A DNA stretch of 64,000 bases, taken from assembly GCA_963970005.1 (NCBI GenBank), contig CAXAMN010026461.1, positions 124,001 to 188,000 on the forward strand. The letters run 5' to 3'. Below the pieces are notes generated by a model. The model was not told where the DNA came from. It saw only the letters and a program-made list of their open reading frames with translations, and did not search any database. Shown piece after piece: positions 1 through 12,485 of the stretch (position 1 is its first letter; every line of letters begins with the position of its first letter). This DNA is from Durusdinium trenchii. Its lineage: Eukaryota > Sar > Dinophyceae > Suessiales > Symbiodiniaceae. The position numbers were made by a program, and so were the translations under genes.

Positions 1-1079
1 AGCTCCGGTCCAACCGTCTGCGGGCAAAGATCTGCCAACCCCGCTGGCCTAGAACACCTGCGGAGACTCCGGCAGACCTGGGAGAATGAGAAACACTGAG
101 GTCAATTGTTCAACCCATTCACTTTTTGCAATACAGCAGGGCGTCGGTTCCTTTATTTGGGGGAGTGTTCACCGGCCTTGCCAGCGGGGTGCACCTATAA
201 GCGGCACAAAACTTCAACCACAGCAAATGCAGCACCTTGCTTCCTTTAGCATGTCGCGCATTGAATCTGACCCCACCCACTTCCAACAGGAGCAACATCC
301 AAGCGCGAGGGTCAAAAATGACTTTAAGGGATTGGACTTCCCTCACCAAAAGGATGAGCAACTAATAGCATCCAAAACTCCAAGAAGACAAAGTTCCTCT
401 TATATACAGTGCATATATATATATATATATTATAATATATAGCTTCTCCACTCTGTCCACTAGGGCATCTCACACTCCACCGCGGATGGTCCCAGAAGTG
501 GCACCAGTACTGGCGAAACCGACGTGAAGGACGGTTGGCCAAAAAGCGCAGTTGTGGCCCCTCGTTTAGGCAGTCAACAGTAAACATCCGTAAACTGAGA
601 TAGGTAGGACTATGTAGGACAAAAGGAGGGGGCTTATCAAGTCACCCACGATGTCTAGTGCAGTTTGGCGTGTGTCAAAGCACTTTCGGAGGATGTATAT
701 ATAGTTGGATCAATCTGGAGGAGAAGTATAAACAAAATATGACAAGATGTTTTCGAACAATGGGTATCCCAAAACCTTAGGTAGGTCAAAAGGCTGATTT
801 CATCGATTCGGTGTGGCTTGACATGGCTTAACAATCCTCCACGATCAATACAGGGCTTAACTTATTCAATCTTATTCCGCCGTGCAGGATTTGGGGGATT
901 CGATGTCCCAGCGGGTCAATCGGTACACCTGTGGTACGTTGGGCTTTTTTGATCCAGAGGATTCCAGTGTATGATGCTGGTCGGGCAGTGATGGCCTGCA
1001 CCACAAGGAGATCAACCGATTCTTGGCAAAGAGTCGGGAAGGATCCTTGTTGCTTTGGGAAGCACTGGGAAGTAACAGG
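1..1079. other. No supportable gene
   Basis: The first 90 bases are GC-rich and open in several frames, so an exon cut by the window edge is possible, but strand and frame cannot be chosen. A (TA)n run lies near 414-440. A short open island follows a possible acceptor near 501 but has no supporting donor. Nothing else is seen. Confidence 0.3.
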
Positions 1080-1152
1080 AAGCTACTAGGTGGAGGCCAT
1101 CGCTATTAGGTTGGAGGCCATGGCTACTAGTAACAAGAAGCTACTAGTAATA
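1080..1152. repeat. CTACTAG-family dispersed repeat, locus 1
   Basis: The stretch contains AAGCTACTAG, GGAGGCCATGGCTACTAG and AACAAGAAGCTACTAGTAAT in close succession. The same short phrases recur near 21.1, 27.2, 33.4, 33.9, 37.1, 38.9, 40.5, 47.2 and 47.6 kb, on either strand. No coding sense is visible. Confidence 0.7.
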
Positions 1153-1948
1153 TCTGGTAATAATCTATCCTGGCATTGCATTCGAGGTTCGTGACTACCA
1201 CCCCACTCCGAGCCGGTGCGCCTGCGCATCCCTCGCCGGTTCTCGTTCACAGTCTTCTTCTTGACCTTCCCGGAAACACTCTAGTTTGATTGTCATAGGT
1301 CCCCTCCAGCAAAAGCTGTCCGAGCAGTCACATGCATCTCCAATGGACAAAGCAGCAATAACGGAGCAGAATAATGTCTTGATCATCTTGGCTTTTATGT
1401 GTTTTTAAATGTTTGAAGCTTTGACCATCGTTGTTGCAAAAATGGTGCGGCATATTATTTTCTTCGATTCCCCAGTTTGATGCCACCTCAATCCGCTCAA
1501 TCTTGTGGCGATGCCAAGCACACAAAAGCTCTTGCTGTTGCAATGCCAAAGCTTCAGTGTCTGGTCAACTGCACAGGCAGGTGCCCTGCAAAACACGAAC
1601 TTCTTCGAACCTCCTTGGGCAGCTCATAAACGGGATACGGCTCCTAGAGCGTGAGGACAAATGTTTCTTGGTTGCGATGTGCCCAGAAAGACAGCATCCA
1701 GAAGGTTGAGAGCCGGCTACCCCCCCCGCCCAATAACAAGACTCTTAGTCTTAGTCGCTCGCAGCGGGCTGCGGGAACACCTCAACTGATGAGAACACAT
1801 CACAGCGAGTTTTCGGATTGAATGTTCCTTCATAGCTTGCGTCTGTTTTCATAGCTTGCGGCTGTTCTCATGGGGGCAAGACTTTGCTGATGTCAAATAG
1901 CTTACTGATCGGACTCAGTCATTGAGTCTGGATGGTATATATATGTAA

Positions 1949-1964
1949 AGAGAGAGAGAGAGAG
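1949..1964. repeat. (AG)n microsatellite
   Basis: An uninterrupted AG dinucleotide run of eight units. Confidence 0.9.
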
Positions 1965-2809
1965 CGTTCCCTAGAAACATTCAGAAGCGGAGGCACACTC
2001 TGTTACAAACAAGTTGTCCGAGCTGAGGAGTCTGCCTCAGTCACGCTTGCTCTGCCCCTGAAGCATTCTCCAAACACCCAGCTACTGGCATCTTCCCCTA
2101 TATGTCCTATATTTACTAATGCCCAGGGAGGACCAAGACACACAGAACTCCAAAATGTAAAGAGCCTCTCCTGCATGGTGAAGAGGCATCCTGGCTTCTT
2201 GACCTCACTGCCCACCAGCTTCTATGCGCGATTGGTCCATCATCAGCCGTAATATCGATCATGTTGAGATAGCAGCGGGGGTTCTATTCTCAGACCAAGG
2301 CAATGTGGCATGTCAATGGCAGATCTCAGTCTGGCGACCCCCTTGGACACCCCACCGCCACACTCACAGCTGCTTGTGACTCCTTTTCGCAAGCCTCGCA
2401 GAAGTCACATGGTCTGGGCATGTGGCTCTGCTCGATGCTCCGATTGAGAAGAAAATGCACATCGGTCCGGAAATCAGCCCCTCAAATCAAGCTCAATTCT
2501 CGGCGACAGCTGTTAGCGATCGACTATGAACACCCAGCCCGAGCCCACCTAAGATCTCAATCTGGTACTGTCTGGACAATACATATGAGACAAATGATGG
2601 CCGCTAAAGGATCCTGCTTGACCATGGATTATTCCCGCTTGGCCTGCTGAATCTGCTCGTGTTTTGGGACAGGGGCTGTCGCAAAGGCATCCTCAGGAAT
2701 TGGATGCTCGCGGTCGCTTTGGGGGTTCATCATGCCAACCAATCACCCACCCTCAACTGGACCCCCTCTTCAAGCACATTTCCAGAGGAGGGTATATAAA
2801 AATAACAAC

Positions 2810-2873
2810 AATAATAGTAGTAATAATTGTAATAGTAACAATAATATATATATATATATATACATATATTAGG
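2810..2873. repeat. AT-rich simple repeat with (TA)n core
   Basis: AATAATAGTAGTAATAAT-like triplets pass into a (TA)n run and then ACATATAT. Simple-sequence expansion. Confidence 0.9.
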
Positions 2874-3387
2874 CAATGAATATCCAGTTTACAGTATATA
2901 TATGTTTCCAGTTTCCACATAGTGTTGTTCATTATGCATGCATAAACAACATAACTCAGCTCAAGCATCTCTAAGGAGCAGGGTCTACCGGTATAGTATA
3001 GGCACTTGCATGGACGCCAATTACTTCCAAACCCAGTCAGTTTCAGTCTGATCAGTTCATGAGAAAAGCCAACACAAACTGCCTGCGGCAGTCCCTCTCA
3101 GCATGCGGCATAAATATCCCAACCAGTCACATTGACCTGGCGCTGGATGTCAACACATTGTAGCATGGAAATTGGTGTATTCATTCGGCGATGCAAAGAA
3201 GCAACTCGTCGATCTTCTTAAGGATCGTTCCTTCTGCTGACCAATCTGCACTTCAGTAAGCAAGCTTCGTTCCTCACAAAGTGGCCTTGGCCAAGACATG
3301 TTGCCCATCACGAGCGCAAATGCATACGCGGTAAAACCACGCATGACGCTATCAGTATGAAGACTTGTCCCGAGGAAACATGCTCAG

Positions 3388-3430
3388 CACAGTGCAGAAC
3401 ACAGTGCAGAACATGCTCAACACAGTGCAG
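3388..3430. repeat. Short direct repeat of CACAGTGCAG
   Basis: CACAGTGCAG occurs three times within 43 bases, separated by AA or by AACATGCTCAA. This is a small local duplication. Confidence 0.8.
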
Positions 3431-4275
3431 TCATTGACAATTCATGCTGAGGCTACAGTGCAGGAGAAAACTGTAAGAAACGCTCAATTATAGGCTGAGG
3501 CCTGTGACACGATCTACGGTCCTTCCTAAAAGAGTTTCCATTGCCTTTGACCGGCCGTAGTACCTTCACAAGAGGTCATTGGAAAAAATAAGCAACTTCT
3601 TCGGGACCAAAGAATAACAAACACTCTCGAACACCATTAAGCTCTTACAAAAGAAACGGCTTTTCAAATACCTCTGGGAGAGGTTGCGCATCTCACGGAT
3701 CCACGGATTTCGTTGTTTCATTTTTAGCTAGGGGGACGTAGATGTAAACATGATGCTGAATGCGGGCCCACGGGAACAGTTTCCTGATTCAAAACTAAAT
3801 CACCATCCGTGGTTGTTCATTGTTCATGACCACCTTGCTTCGCCCCAGCGCTTTGCACAGTTTGGCGCAACAAATCGAGTCCGACACCGTTCTGTGCCTC
3901 TGCAGTTCCCCACGCGACGTCGGCGCCTCGGCAGTCTCCTGTGAAGGAGCTGCTGCGAAGACCTCCTTGCTCTTGTGCGGCCTGGCGCTGGCGATGCGGC
4001 GCCATCCCGGAGCAATGGGAAAAGACCAAAACGTGTGAAACCAACACGAGCGGAGATGTCAACAAAGGAAAGCCGGGCCGCCAGAAATCAAAGGAAAGCT
4101 TGTGTTTTGGATTCTTGCGGAGAGGTTGTCCCATTCTGACAATTCAAGCATTGTGTCCTGTAAGAAGTGTCCTCTCATGCTGCTTGCCACACTGATCGAG
4201 TTTGGAGTGGTTCAGCTTTAAAAAAGGAAAGCGATGTTTGTTCTGTTGCTTAACCCATGGTGTCTGCAACATCAG

Positions 4276-4348
4276 CTGCGTTGGTTCTTGCCGGAAGCTG
4301 GGTTGCAAGCCATGGCATGCCACGGCCTTTTGGCACGCCAGTCGCAAG
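4276..4348 (+). CDS. Candidate internal exon, unknown protein
   Basis: It follows an acceptor ending ACATCAG and precedes a donor AAG|GTTACAG. The 73 bases read as 24 codons plus one base, starting LRWFLPEAGLQAMACHG and continuing with typical GC-rich codons. I recognise no domain. No adjacent exon was found to test the phase, so this could be chance. Confidence 0.22.
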
Positions 4349-4941
4349 GTTACAGTATCACCACCCAAAAGGATCCAAAAGGGTTACCCTGCCAAACACA
4401 ACACCGACACTGTGATCTGGACAATGGATTCCCTGTGAACGACCCATTTGATATTGTCCATCTCCCATGCCAGTGTTTGAGAGTGTAGCTCCTGCCTCAG
4501 CCCCTGGTGGCAACAGTGTGTCCGACACGACCCCAAAGTGCTACCACTGATAAATTGTACAAATCTTCTTCCCTCACCCATGGGGTGCTATTGAAAAAAT
4601 ACTCTTGCAAGCTCCTGCAGCCATGGCTGGTCTGCCGGTGCTACCATCAATCAAGGCTTTGGGGGAGCTCCGTCGCGCAAAGTACTAAACACCTTGAATG
4701 TCTCAAGCTGTTCGGCCAAGGCTCTGATTGATGGTCTGAGCATGCTGCTCCTTGTACTGATCACCTCAGACCAAAAGACTTTTACCGGACCCGCCCATCG
4801 CTTTGATGGTGTTGCTTCAATCCAGCTTCGACCAATATCATACCAGTTCTCTAAGCAATAATTCTGTGCTGAAAGCTAGTCGTTTGTTCCAGTCAACGCA
4901 CGCAAACAACATGGATGTGCTCAAAATACGTTGGGACATTT

Positions 4942-5574
4942 TTATGTGTGAGTATATATACAGTATATATATATGTGTACATATACTCCCGTATGCCTCA
5001 TGAAGTAGAGCACCAATATGCCACCCAAGGCACTGTCAGCCTTTGATGCACAAAGCTCTTCGTAAGCCTCCCAGGGCAAAATGCACTTTGTTCTCTTCAA
5101 CCCCGCTCGTGTACTTTGCGGGGCTATGCATCCAATGTCTGCGATCCTTGGATGGGAAGACTTTCTAACTCCCAGCACAGTCCGACGCGCAGGGAAGCCA
5201 TCTGTCATGTTCGCACCAACCTTGTTCCTTGCGGCAACCGTGCTAGACCTGAGAAGAACAGGAATCCGACAATAAAAAGACATGCTTTCTTCAGCAGCTA
5301 AAGCTAAAGTTCTGCAAAGCAAGCCTGCTTGCCTACAACTACAGCACCTCAAAAGGCCCACTCTGACTGGATGCATATTCACAAATACTGACCAAGTAAG
5401 GCTTGCAACGCTCGTGCTGCTTGCAAAGTTCCAGAAACTCCCAACCAACTCAGAAGCGCGCAGGGCATTGTCCAGTGAGACACACAAAGATGGGAACACC
5501 AGCAACGTCTCTGTCTCAGTCTCACCCAGCACCTGAGAGTTGCTCCGGCAGATTGTGAGCTTCAAACGTGGCAC
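4942..5574 (-). CDS. Long unassigned ORF (210 codons)
   Basis: This is the longest open frame outside the repeats. It starts MPRLKLTICRSN and ends in a (TATA)-rich tail, so the last 15-20 codons are simple repeat rather than protein. The part around residues 110-190 has the most protein-like composition, including ILPWEAYEELCASKADSALG. No signal peptide, domain or motif is recognised. An internal CTCAG|GTCTAG could be a splice site, so only part may be exon. It may be a real exon with flanking read-through or a chance ORF. Confidence 0.33.
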   Translation of the reverse strand: MPRLKLTICRSNSQVLGETETETLLVFPSLCVSLDNALRASELVGSFWNFASSTSVASLTWSVFVNMHPVRVGLLRCCSCRQAGLLCRTLALAAEESMSFYCRIPVLLRSSTVAARNKVGANMTDGFPARRTVLGVRKSSHPRIADIGCIAPQSTRAGLKRTKCILPWEAYEELCASKADSALGGILVLYFMRHTGVYVHIYIYCIYTHT

Positions 5575-7874
5575 TGTCGACTTCGGTCATCTTTAGGTCG
5601 ATTGACATGTCTTGTCAGGAAAAATGGGGGGAGTGGTAATCTGTTTCCACTACTGATCACAACTTTTCACGCCCTGATGAAAAATGGGAAGTGAACTCTT
5701 TTTTGATTCGAGGGCCTTTCACACGACTGCACCTCACCAGAACTCCGGCGGTGCGCAAGAACAGGAAACACTCGACTTACAAACCTTACAATGAACAGAA
5801 CAGCATACGAAAACACACAATCTTTGCTTTTTAGGCTTTTGGGGGTCTGCAACATTTTGATGACTACGTCAAACAAGGTTGCATGGATACATCGGATACA
5901 TGTGTACAGTATACATGCAACATGTATGTGTGTGTATATTTATACACATACAGTCGGATCCATAGGGAACAAAACAAATCTGAAGCATCAACTAGCATCA
6001 ACCTACTCAGTGGCTCATGTTAAAAGCAAAGGACGTGCCATACTCAGCTTTCAAACGGCTGAGGATGTTGAGGCCCTGGCAATATCAATGCTGCGTTCAA
6101 GCTCGTCTTTGGAAAGCGTCGCCTGCTTGGGCGCTTTAGCCTGCACAGGAGGTAAGCAAGTTCAGGGAGTGAGGATGCAGCTTTATTAGGTGTGGCACAC
6201 AAGTGAAGGAAATGGAAGGAAGACGAGCCGTTGCACCCCAAAGTTTACCCAGACTCGGCTTGCAAGTGCCATGTCTCAAAATCAGGGGGCCAAGCAAACC
6301 CCCATGCCCATGCAGTGAAACCGGTAACTACACTAAGCAAAACATGTTTCTTGGGTTGTGATAGCTAGCTCGTCTGCCTGCAGTCAGAGAAAAGGTAGAC
6401 ACATCTGCTGGCGCCTTGATCTCAGCAGCTGTGGGCGGTAGCTTCTCCTGGCGACTGAATTTTATTTGCCTAATGGGGGCTCGGCTGGTAGAAACTATTC
6501 TTGGATTTCCTCGAGGACCCCGAATACAGCACCAGATTCCAAACAGGCAACATAGAAACACGACCCTAGCAAAACCAGCTGTTTTTTTGTCGAACAAGCC
6601 AAAGGGATATTGAATAATATTGAACACAATTTAGCTTGGGAGTGGAATGCACTCTTTTATTTGTTGGGAGGTCAGTGCCCCACATGTTGGGTATGGCAAA
6701 GAGACGGCAAAAGTCCAGGGCTGGTGTGGAAAAGAAGCAATCTGTTGTGGAATTCTGTAGTGTGGGTGTGGGCAGTCATTTTCCCAGGCGGTGGCCTCTT
6801 AGATCCTGACGGCTGACAGGCAAGTTTCACGAGGACTATCTTTTTGAACTATATGGTGACTATATGCAATCAAGCTGCAAGAGCCCAAGTGAAGAGTGCA
6901 GCAGTACTAAAACATACTACAAGAAATCTAAAACAACAGCAAGTCAACCGTCCATGAGGCAGGGGTATTCAACATGGGTACTCTGCTGAAGTTCACGCAT
7001 GACCATGGTAATTAACGTAATTAACCTGGTGTGGCCTGGAATGCTAGATGTTTATCCCTATGGGTTCCAACGGGGAGTGAGGTCTGTTCATGCCTGTTCC
7101 TTACAGATCCATTTCTCCTTTAAAGAAATGTTTCCAAGAAAAACGGCGCCCGCACCGCACAGAAAATGATATGGTGGGACCCACGAACTGCTCCGTGGTG
7201 GCGGACGACTTGTTCCGAGTCGGCCTACAAAACGAGAAAAACAGTCGGCCTGCACCGCTGTCTTCTCATCCTGCGAGTCGGCGAGGTGACCCCCAAAATG
7301 CGAAGAGACACACGCGATCAATATTCTGAGCGAACCAGTGTCAAGGCTCTTGAAGAAAGACCCGACTCGGCAAGGCGACGTTTTGAGGTCATGCTAGGTG
7401 ACGCACAACGAAGAGGACAATAATACAATACACTTGTAGCCCCCTCTGTCCAAATCAATGCATGTTCAATTGAATGGCTGGAGGTCTGTGCCTCTAAACT
7501 TCCCGTCCTCTGCTTGGGCTAAGGTCGCCCCAGCCCCCAGAATCCTTGAGACGTGCGGATTCTGCCATGCAGCGCCACAAACCCACCACAACAACGAGAT
7601 CCACATATTAAAACATATTGACTCTAAATTAGCTCTAAGTACATAACATAATCCAGGCAGGTTCTTTTTATCTTGTGGATGTTGTCATTACTTTCCATGA
7701 GCGACTGGAGGGCGGATGAAGGTGGTGGCTTCCCGTATTGCTGATCACCAAGGAAATCATTGTATATACCCCACGGCTGCCTATGAGTGCTCAGGTTTAC
7801 CGTAAATAGAGTCTGTAGATTTTGAGACGCCTAGCCGCCTCAGGCCACAAATGAAGCAGTCTTGACCCTCTGCA
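5575..7874. other. No supportable gene
   Basis: Short open frames occur on both strands, the best at 7166-7423 (+), but none has convincing splice borders or recognisable motifs. Small runs of ATGTGTGTATAT-like sequence lie near 5925-5950. Confidence 0.3.
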
Positions 7875-8354
7875 ATGCTTGATGGTTCGTCCAATGAATG
7901 TCGCTGGAAATGCCGAGCACGTAACCACAAGGGTCCTGATGTCTGGATAAAATTTTCGGGTGCCAATTACACCAGTGCCCTCAGCATGGTCCTGGACCCG
8001 AGAATGTTTGAGTTTACTTCTCCCCTGGGCATTCCCCACCCGTCGAGGTTGGTCGGATCGCCTCCTCCTGCACGGCTTGCAGCGCTTGTGGACGAGGAAA
8101 TGAATGAATTGCGAGGTGCACATGGAGTTGTGCCAGGTCGTCAAATCATCCCAGACTTGCCCAAAATGCCGCAAGTCTCGGACCACACCCGGCTCGAGGT
8201 CTCACACGGTGCTGCTTGCGCAATTGGCCCACGGCAAGAAAATCAGAAGAATTTGCAGCTGTATGCCTCACACTCTCAATCAATTCGATGTTCCTGGCAG
8301 TTGCAGGCTCAAAGTATGCCCCGCATGCCACAAGCAAAGGTTTACCCATTATGA
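7875..8354 (+). CDS. Unassigned ORF (159 codons)
   Basis: An ATG-initiated frame whose middle (residues 25-115) reads like protein with GC-ending codons, for example LDPRMFEFTSPLGIPHP and LAALVDEEMNELRG. No family is recognised. A second plus-strand frame overlaps at 8104-8391. It carries two CxxC pairs (CPKC near 8159 and CPAC near 8322) spaced about 54 codons apart, which might be a zinc-binding piece. The two frames cannot both be full exons over their overlap. Splice borders are not clear. Confidence 0.32.
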   Translation: MLDGSSNECRWKCRARNHKGPDVWIKFSGANYTSALSMVLDPRMFEFTSPLGIPHPSRLVGSPPPARLAALVDEEMNELRGAHGVVPGRQIIPDLPKMPQVSDHTRLEVSHGAACAIGPRQENQKNLQLYASHSQSIRCSWQLQAQSMPRMPQAKVYPL

Positions 8355-8722
8355 TGACGTTGCGTCTTCTTCCGCCCAAATCCCTCTCTAAGCCTGGAAG
8401 CTTTTGGTAGTGAGACGGAACCAGGCTCCTTGGCGTAACCTCGGATTGAAGGCCACAAACATCAATTAATTTGCATTGCCCTTCCAAATGGGCTGCGGCA
8501 CCAACGTGCTCTTGAGCTCTAAACAGTTCATTTCATTCAAACTAGAGTCAGCTACAGGCCTTGAACACATTTTTACTATGTTGCATTGGGCCCCTCCAGA
8601 GACCATAAACAAAACAACATTGAACAACAATGGAACAACAAATCAATCATGTGCATCTCTAACTCCTTCCTGCACCAAATTCAGAAACCACTCAGGCCCA
8701 AGCATTCTTTCCATCACAAAAA

Positions 8723-9037
8723 ATGACCATGCGACCCCCTGCGGCCACACCGCTATCTCCACCACCTGGCAGTCTGGCGTCAATGGACCTGTGCCAATGT
8801 AGAGGTGTATTGCATCTCATTGCTGGGTTGTTTTCCAGAGGGCCTCCCTTTTTGAACCCCGGTAATGCTTGTGCCCCAGGAGGAAAAATACAATGGTTTG
8901 CAAACTGGTGTCTTGAGTGTACTTCTTTGGCGTGGGGTTTGGCGTTGTCCCTATGGGTGGTGATGAAGCTAGTGCATGGCAAGCTAAGCATGAGAGTTGC
9001 GACTTTCTGGAGGGTATGGCCATGTGACATCGTGTGA
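8723..9037 (+). CDS. Unassigned ORF with a hydrophobic segment
   Basis: A 104-codon frame starting MTMRPPAATPLSPPPGSL. Its proline-rich start is followed by a hydrophobic stretch near residues 68-88 (SLAWGLALSLWVVMKLVHG) that could be a membrane span. The minus strand is also open over much of the region. No homology is recognised and no splice support is seen. Confidence 0.2.
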   Translation: MTMRPPAATPLSPPPGSLASMDLCQCRGVLHLIAGLFSRGPPFLNPGNACAPGGKIQWFANWCLECTSLAWGLALSLWVVMKLVHGKLSMRVATFWRVWPCDIV

Positions 9038-10825
9038 TGCCAACGCCAACATCAAAGTCTGGAACCCTACTTGCTGCAATGGATTCCAATCACGCACGCC
9101 TGGAACCACACGGAACCACACAAAACAAATGCAAGACTGCAAACACGCCCTTTGAGGCACTCACACTGAAGATGCTTTGTGCTGGGCAGACTGAGTTTCA
9201 GGACCCCCCCCCCAGTTCCGAAAGAACTAAACCATATTAAACCAGCATGTGACCTCCAGGGACTCCTAATTAGCGGAACGTAATTGGAATATAGTAGAGC
9301 CAGTAAAGCAACCTTGGCTGCTCAGTTGCGCATTCAGCAGCAAAACTTAGAGCCGGGCTAGTGTTCCTTGTTCTGGATGCAGTGGCCTCCGGCATAGGGG
9401 CCCAGCACCATGAATGGCACAAGGACGACTCGTGCAAGTGGGGCACCTTCCCAGAATATATAGTTTCAAACACGTCCTACATACATCCCACATTCACGAA
9501 TAGCACGTGAACAATACAGCATCACAGCGAAACGGACGGTGCGAAAACTGAAATGGACATGTTGCCCAATTTCGCGCTCCAATGACATGCTCAGAAGGCA
9601 CCCTCAGGATGAGCAGCAAGGCCATTCCGAACCCGCCTCAATTTTGGTGGAATTTGACACTTTGCTTTTTGAGACGGCCTTAGAGGGCAATCTGCACATC
9701 ACACTGTGGCAAACAACTGCATGCCATCGTAGAGTTCCTTCATCCTAAACCATTATCAAACTTGTTTTTGCAACGCTGTAGCAAACATCCGGAGACTTGT
9801 TGCCATTTGAGTGGACGCAAGTTTTCGGGTATGCAAGCGTCTTGAGCTGCGCAATCTGTTCCAAACCTGTTGTGATGCAGCATGCGTCGCCACGGTTTCC
9901 CGGCTATGTTCCACATATGCTAATATTGACACCCATACTGCCTATACACATTGACTTTGGCCGTGTTGAATTGTCCTAAAAACCACATGTTGCAGCTGCA
10001 CCACCCCAAAACAAAACAAACTCCCCTGTCAGGAAGGCGCGGAACTTTCCCCACGTGGTGAGGGTTATGTTTTAAACTGGTGGAAGGTATCGTTTTCAAT
10101 TTGGTTTGTGCGTGCCAACTCGCCTTCAGGCTGCTCTCCCCGTCCAAAGTCCTCTTGACTGAAAAATGTCCATCAATTTAACGCCCAGTCAACTACGGAA
10201 ACAAACAAAATATCAACTGTAAAATGAAACGCGAGATTGCATTTCATAGAGGCACATTTCCAATCACAACATTGTAAACCCGACACAACCACAATATGTT
10301 TCTTATAGGTGATGAATCAAAAATCAGGTACGTCATGTAATGCATATTCTTTGAAAAAACCCGAACGTTGATTCCCGCTGCGGCTAGTCATTTTACACCG
10401 ATCCCACCTCTTAAATTTTTTTTTGGATTCTTACCTCACACCAGCCATTGTGCACAAAAATACTTTCTGCCGGGCATCTTCTCGATATTTTTATCTGCTG
10501 TCAGACATTATGTAAAAACATGTAAAAACTGTGTCATGTAAGAAATGTGTTTCCTGTCATTTTGTGGAGAAAAAATTTGCCAGTCGTTCGGCGGATAATG
10601 GTGGATATCTTGTTTTTTGCCCGTTCTTGTGTGGAGATAGTTGTCCCCTGCAAGTGACGTCGCAAAAAATACATCATTTTTTCCAGTAATTGTTGCGCTG
10701 ATTGTACCTCTTACCTGCCATTTTATGAAGGCATGGTTTCCCAACACTGATGTAGAGTTCAGGTGTACACACAATTTTCTAAAAAAATATTTAGGGGGCG
10801 CAACCAACCATCGTTCACAGGGGCG

Positions 10826-10935
10826 GGCCCTTCCACACATGTTGTTTCACATATGTCGACTCAAAAATGCGCAATTGCTTTATCGCAGAGCGCGGTGCAA
10901 TTTCAGGTGCGAACCCTTCCACACATGTTGTTTCA
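10826..10935. repeat. Direct repeat pair CCTTCCACACATGTTGTTTC
   Basis: CCTTCCACACATGTTGTTTC occurs near 10,828 and again near 10,916, about 87 bases apart. The second copy follows GGTGCGAAC, and GGTGCGAACCTG appears again near 10,997. Confidence 0.8.
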
Positions 10936-11685
10936 AAAAATTCTGGTTTCCACAAAAATGCCGCGAAAATACGTTGTCTGTAAAAGGTTCTTTCCAGGTG
11001 CGAACCTGAAATTATAATTGGAATTTGTTATTCCAAACGCACATGCCCTCACAGCATTGATTCCAACAAAATGCAAAACAAGGCCCTTACTTTTATAGAA
11101 AATGGTGCGAGTTACAGCTCCGAGGTTTAAAACAGGTTGGTCAAGGGTTCACAAGGCAAGCCAACAAGGCCACGAAAACAAACACAAACCTTATATAATG
11201 TTGTCGCATGCCTTGCACCCCATGTCTTCCAGCAAACACCCGCAAACGATCTCTTCAATCATCTGTGTAACAATACAATTCTTGCCAATCCAGTAAGTTG
11301 GTGTTTGTTGGTTGGGTTATCATCGCTTTGCGCCGTGCAGCAATTGCAACCTTGCATAACATTACTACTAATATTACTAGTTTACTAGTTTCTGATTTTG
11401 CTTATGGGTTCGAGTTGCGCAAAACAATGCCAGCGAGATCTAACAGGGCCGCCTGAAACGCGTCGTGTTCCTGCCTGTTCATGTGGTAAGCAATCCCTCA
11501 CAAATTTCAGGTGCGGGAAAATTTGCGAAACAATTATGGCAACACATGGCACGTCCAGCTGGAACGACCATGAAAACCGCTGCATTTGTTAAATTCTACT
11601 AATTACGACTGTAAAATTACACCAGTTCCGTGGTTTTTGCTGGGCGGTTGGTTGTTTCATATAATGTCAACTTAGGATTAACCAA

Positions 11686-12102
11686 CCCCCCACTATTAAT
11701 CAAGCCCAGCTGGAACTTCCAATACTAAACTAATTTGATTTCTTATCAGGGGGGGTCCTTTCCAGAAGCCCCCCCGATTAATCAAACCAAGCTTCCCCTG
11801 AAAAAATATAATTGGTTTTCTATTCATTTATTATTTACTACCTTTTTAGTATTCAATATCTTTTGGCCCATGGTGAAACTGACCTACTGATTTTCCAACC
11901 CACTCTTGTCTCATGCCATCTCTTTGAGATATAGCATTCTGATCCACCCTTTTCCCATGATGACCTTGTCATTCATCAATCATTTCTGATCATCCTGCTT
12001 GTTCTTCTCATCCTTCCCAGCAGCAACCTGTGCAGCCAACCATCCCCCCAAACCCCTACCACCCCCTAACAGTAGGGACCCCTCCCCCTATTAATCAAGC
12101 CC
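11686..12102. repeat. Three C-tract plus ATTAATCAAGCC motifs
   Basis: CCCCCACTATTAATCAAGCC (11,687), CCCCCCGATTAATCAAACC (11,770) and CCCCCTATTAATCAAGCC (12,084) share a C-run followed by ATTAATCAARCC. The spacing is irregular. Function unknown; they may be ends of small repeated elements. Confidence 0.6.
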
Positions 12103-12170
12103 ACCCTCTGGTCTCCATCTTGTTTTTTCCAAATGTTCTCATGTGGTGTGGTGTCCATCTCTTCCAACCC

Positions 12171-12485
12171 TTTCATCCCAACTCTTCCAAATACGCATTC
12201 CCTTTCATCTCAATTCTTCCAAAAATTCATTCCTTTTCATCCCAACTCTTCCACAAACTATCCCCCTTTCAGCTCAATTTTTTCCAAATACTAATTCCCT
12301 TTCATCCCTATTTTTTGCAAATACTAATTCCCTTTCATCCCAACTCTTCCAAATACATCTCAATTATTCCAAAAACTCATTCCCTTTCATCTCAATTCTT
12401 CCAGATACTAATTCCCTTTCATCCAAACTCTTCCAAATACTAATTCCCTTGCATTCCAACTCTTCCAAATAATATTCCCTTGCAT
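12171..12485 (+). repeat. 33-bp minisatellite (ATTCCCTTTCATCCCAACTC...)
   Basis: About nine units of a roughly 33-bp repeat containing CTTTCATCCCAACTCTTCC and AAATACTAATTCC, with point changes and one shortened unit near 12,350. Because 33 is a multiple of three, the plus strand stays open and would encode an 11-residue repeat resembling IPFHPNSSKYL. No splice or start support is seen, so I call it a repeat rather than a gene. Confidence 0.85.

Larger units (their letters stand above)
1153..4275. other. Gene-poor stretch with microsatellites
   Basis: It holds an (AG)n run at 1949-1964, an AT-rich run at 2810-2873 and short direct repeats at 3388-3430. An open frame of 115 codons at 2303-2650 (+) has mixed codon use and no flanking splice signals, so I do not call it. 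A GC-rich island at 3860-4040 is open on both strands. Confidence 0.35.
9038..12170. other. AT-richer, gene-poor stretch
   Basis: No convincing exon. It carries a direct repeat at 10,826-10,935 and C-tract motifs at 11,686, 11,768 and 12,081 (listed separately). Base composition shifts towards AT compared with the flanks. Confidence 0.35.
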
